Shown one piece after another: positions 62,180 to 64,000 of a stretch of 64,000 nt of DNA. Under the pieces are notes generated by a model that was given only the letters and a program-made list of their open reading frames with translations, did no database searches and was not told where the DNA came from. The position numbers and the translations under genes are program-made. Source of the DNA: Camarhynchus parvulus (taxonomy: Eukaryota; Chordata; Aves; Passeriformes; Thraupidae); the NCBI RefSeq assembly GCF_901933205.1, contig NC_044584.1, positions 13,805,001 to 13,869,000 on the forward strand, read 5' to 3'. Within the stretch, counting starts at the first letter, position 1, and each line of letters opens with the position of its first letter.

Positions 62180-62216
62180 TCGCTTTCTTGCTTTCTTTCG
62201 TTCTTTGTTGCTTTCT
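62085..62216. repeat. (CTTT)n microsatellite
   Basis: An uninterrupted run of 24 CTTT units covers 62085-62180, followed by an interrupted tail of similar units to about 62216. The strand asymmetry (pure pyrimidine on +) could allow triplex DNA. Copy number in an assembly may be unreliable. Confidence 0.95.
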
Positions 62217-63130
62217 TATTATTATTTTTTTAATGGAGGACAGGAAAGAAAACAAAACATGTATCTGCTGATCCACCCTGGAGGAAAAAACATCCTCAGA
62301 GACAGGTTGCTCAGAGGAAGGATGCAACGAGAATTGGGTGGATCAGTTCAGAACAGGAGCCTGATCCCCAGCCTGTCTCTATCCAACTCCCAGGTGACTG
62401 GCAAACACTTCCCAGGGCAGGTACCTGGCATAGGCTGGGAACAGCAGGGCAGGAATCTGAACCAGTGGAGTTGCTTAAGCAGACTACAAACAGTCTCAGT
62501 TCTGTCCTGAAGCATTTCTAGCACAGATAAGAAATGAAACAACCTCAGTAGGTGAGAACAAAACTCTGACACACATCAGTTACCAAGGCTGCCAGCAGAA
62601 CTGCAATCAGAGGCTTAAAGGCAGCCAAATTCAGTGGACAGGGGTACTTGCAGTGGATTTCTCATTCAACTGAGAAGCTGTTTCCCTGTCAAAAACCTCA
62701 AGAAAATTATTTGTTCCCACAAAATGATTTGAATTTTGACAAGTCAGTATTTTCCCTTATGTATTCTATGTAAAGCAGTCATTTTAGGTAAAGCCATTAT
62801 GAAAATTCCCCAGAAGAGTTCACATTAGTATTCCACTGCAAGATCAAGATCTGAAAGGCAATACTGCATTCTGCAAGATTTCAAAAGAAAAAGGCTCCTG
62901 CAGTTCCTCACACTATATAAAGTCATTTACAAGAGTGTTTTATATGTCTTTGGATGAACTTACAAGGCTGCTTTCCCCATGTTTCTGAAAAGAAAAATGA
63001 GATTGCTTTTCTTTCTCTTTTCTGAAATGAAAACTTTTATTCTAATGTATTCCTAACTTTCCATGAGAGATGAAATAAGAGACTGAGGGGGAGATGGGAC
63101 TCAAATAACACAGAGAAGACAAAAAAAAAT

Positions 63131-63760
63131 TAGAATGGTTTGGGTTGGGAGACACCTTAAAGATCATCTTGTTACAACACCTTTCATTAGACCAGGTTGC
63201 TTCAAGCACAATTTTAGGGATGGGACAGCCACAACTTCTCTGGGCAACCTGTGCCAGTAAGTGCCACACCACCCTCACAAGGAAGAATTTCTTCCTTACA
63301 TATAAATCAAACACTTCCCTCTTTAAAGCCATTACCCCTTTTCCTACCATGTTATCCTTTCCTATCACCCTTACCAAAAGTCCCTCTCCAGCCTCTTGGA
63401 GCCCCTTTAGGCACTGGAAGGGGTCTAAGGTCTCAGAATCTTCTCTACTTCAGACTGAACAGCTCCAGCTCTCCCAGCCTGTCTCCAGAGCAGAGGTGCT
63501 CCAGCCCTCTGAGCATCTTCATGGCCTCCTCTGGAATTGCTTCCACAGCTCCACATCCTTCCTGTGCTGGGCCCAGAGTTGGAGGCAGCTCTGCAGGTGG
63601 TCTCAGGAGAGTGGAGCAGAGGGCACAGTCCATTTCTGCTGCAGCTTAGACAGATTTGGCTTTCTGGGCTGTGCTCACACATTGCTGGGTCAGGCTGAGC
63701 TCCTCTTCCAGCCCCATGTCTTCTTCCTCAGGGCTGTATCAATGTCCTCAAGCCCATTAA
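63131..63760 (-). mobile_element. CR1 LINE 3' fragment, antisense, about 630 bp
   Basis: The + strand starts tagaatggtttgggttggga and continues through caccttaaagatcatctt, the region near actggaccaggttgct, ggatgggacagccacaactt, cttctctgggcaacctgtgc and ctccagctctcccagcctgt. This is a standard reverse-complement CR1 3' end including part of the ORF2 end and the 3' UTR. It is the longest mobile element in the window. Open frames over it are shadows of this element. The outer limit is approximate. Confidence 0.88.
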
Positions 63761-64000
63761 CACAACAAAACCTGGAAGTCTGTTTATATTAAAACTTAAT
63801 TTGTTTATGAAATAAAAATTTTGCATCCCAATATCTACTGACATGCCAATATTCTGTTTAACAGTAAAGGTCCTGCAGTACTTCAGTACAGGCTTTAATA
63901 CAGTGGCATTGTTTTTCAGCTGGCTGTACTGCTGGTCATGGGCCTGGCAAATGTGCCCTTCAAGGCTAGTCTTAGGACTGTGGGAGTTTTAACACAAAAA
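63761..64000. other. Non-coding DNA at window end
   Basis: AT-rich sequence with no recognisable element. Confidence 0.5.

Larger units (their letters stand above)
38601..63130. other. Gene-poor non-coding DNA
   Basis: About 24.5 kb of AT-rich DNA without a recognisable coding exon. I looked for EMP2, the remaining tektin exons and ATF7IP2-like sequence and could not find them. It contains two short CR1 pieces, a GC-rich tandem repeat at 45.9 kb, a short tandem duplication at 60.56 kb and a long microsatellite at 62.1 kb, each listed separately. The longest open frame, 143 codons at 51972-52403 (+), resembles nothing I know. Confidence 0.5.

Noticed and set aside
63145..63792. 215-codon open frame near the window end
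   Set aside because: It is antisense translation of a CR1 retrotransposon fragment.

Overview
The window looks like nuclear DNA from a bird. The main evidence is several truncated CR1-type LINE fragments ending in the ATTCTATGATTCT-like 3' motif, and two vertebrate genes with short CpG-island promoters whose neighbourhood matches the TEKT5-NUBP1-TVP23A block of human 16p13, read in the opposite direction. I cannot name the species from the sequence.

Layout: 1-2.0 kb is intergenic and contains a CR1 fragment. A first CpG island (about 2.0-3.0 kb) carries the start of TVP23A. Seven coding exons of TVP23A on the + strand run from 2659 to 11935 and rebuild an intact protein of 213 residues. Its 3' UTR ends near 12.55 kb, tail to tail with NUBP1. 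NUBP1 lies on the - strand, with eleven coding exons from 18534 down to 12999 and an intact 321-residue protein that keeps every P-loop and cysteine motif expected. A second, very GC-rich CpG island (about 17.8-19.1 kb) is its promoter and is full of minisatellites, one of which fills most of NUBP1 intron 2.

From 19.2 kb to the end, about 45 kb, I find no intact protein-coding gene. This stretch contains what I read as the ruins of a tektin gene on the + strand. At 23.2 kb there is a degraded exon with an in-frame stop and two frameshifts but a surviving splice donor, and at 37.7 kb an exon remnant with a decayed form of the tektin RPNVELCRD signature. By position and orientation this is where TEKT5 should be, so I call it a unitary TEKT5 pseudogene. 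A third remnant at 22.4 kb is possible. A CpG-rich patch at 37.9-38.6 kb may be a promoter for a transcript beyond the window; EMP2 is the syntenic expectation. The rest is AT-rich non-coding DNA, microsatellites and CR1 pieces.

The two genes are not a functional pair: NUBP1 is a scaffold NTPase of cytosolic iron-sulfur assembly, and TVP23A is a Golgi membrane protein. I found no CRISPR array, operon, tRNA, rRNA or viral gene. The tektin decay is the most notable biology here; I see no evidence of a new biological system.
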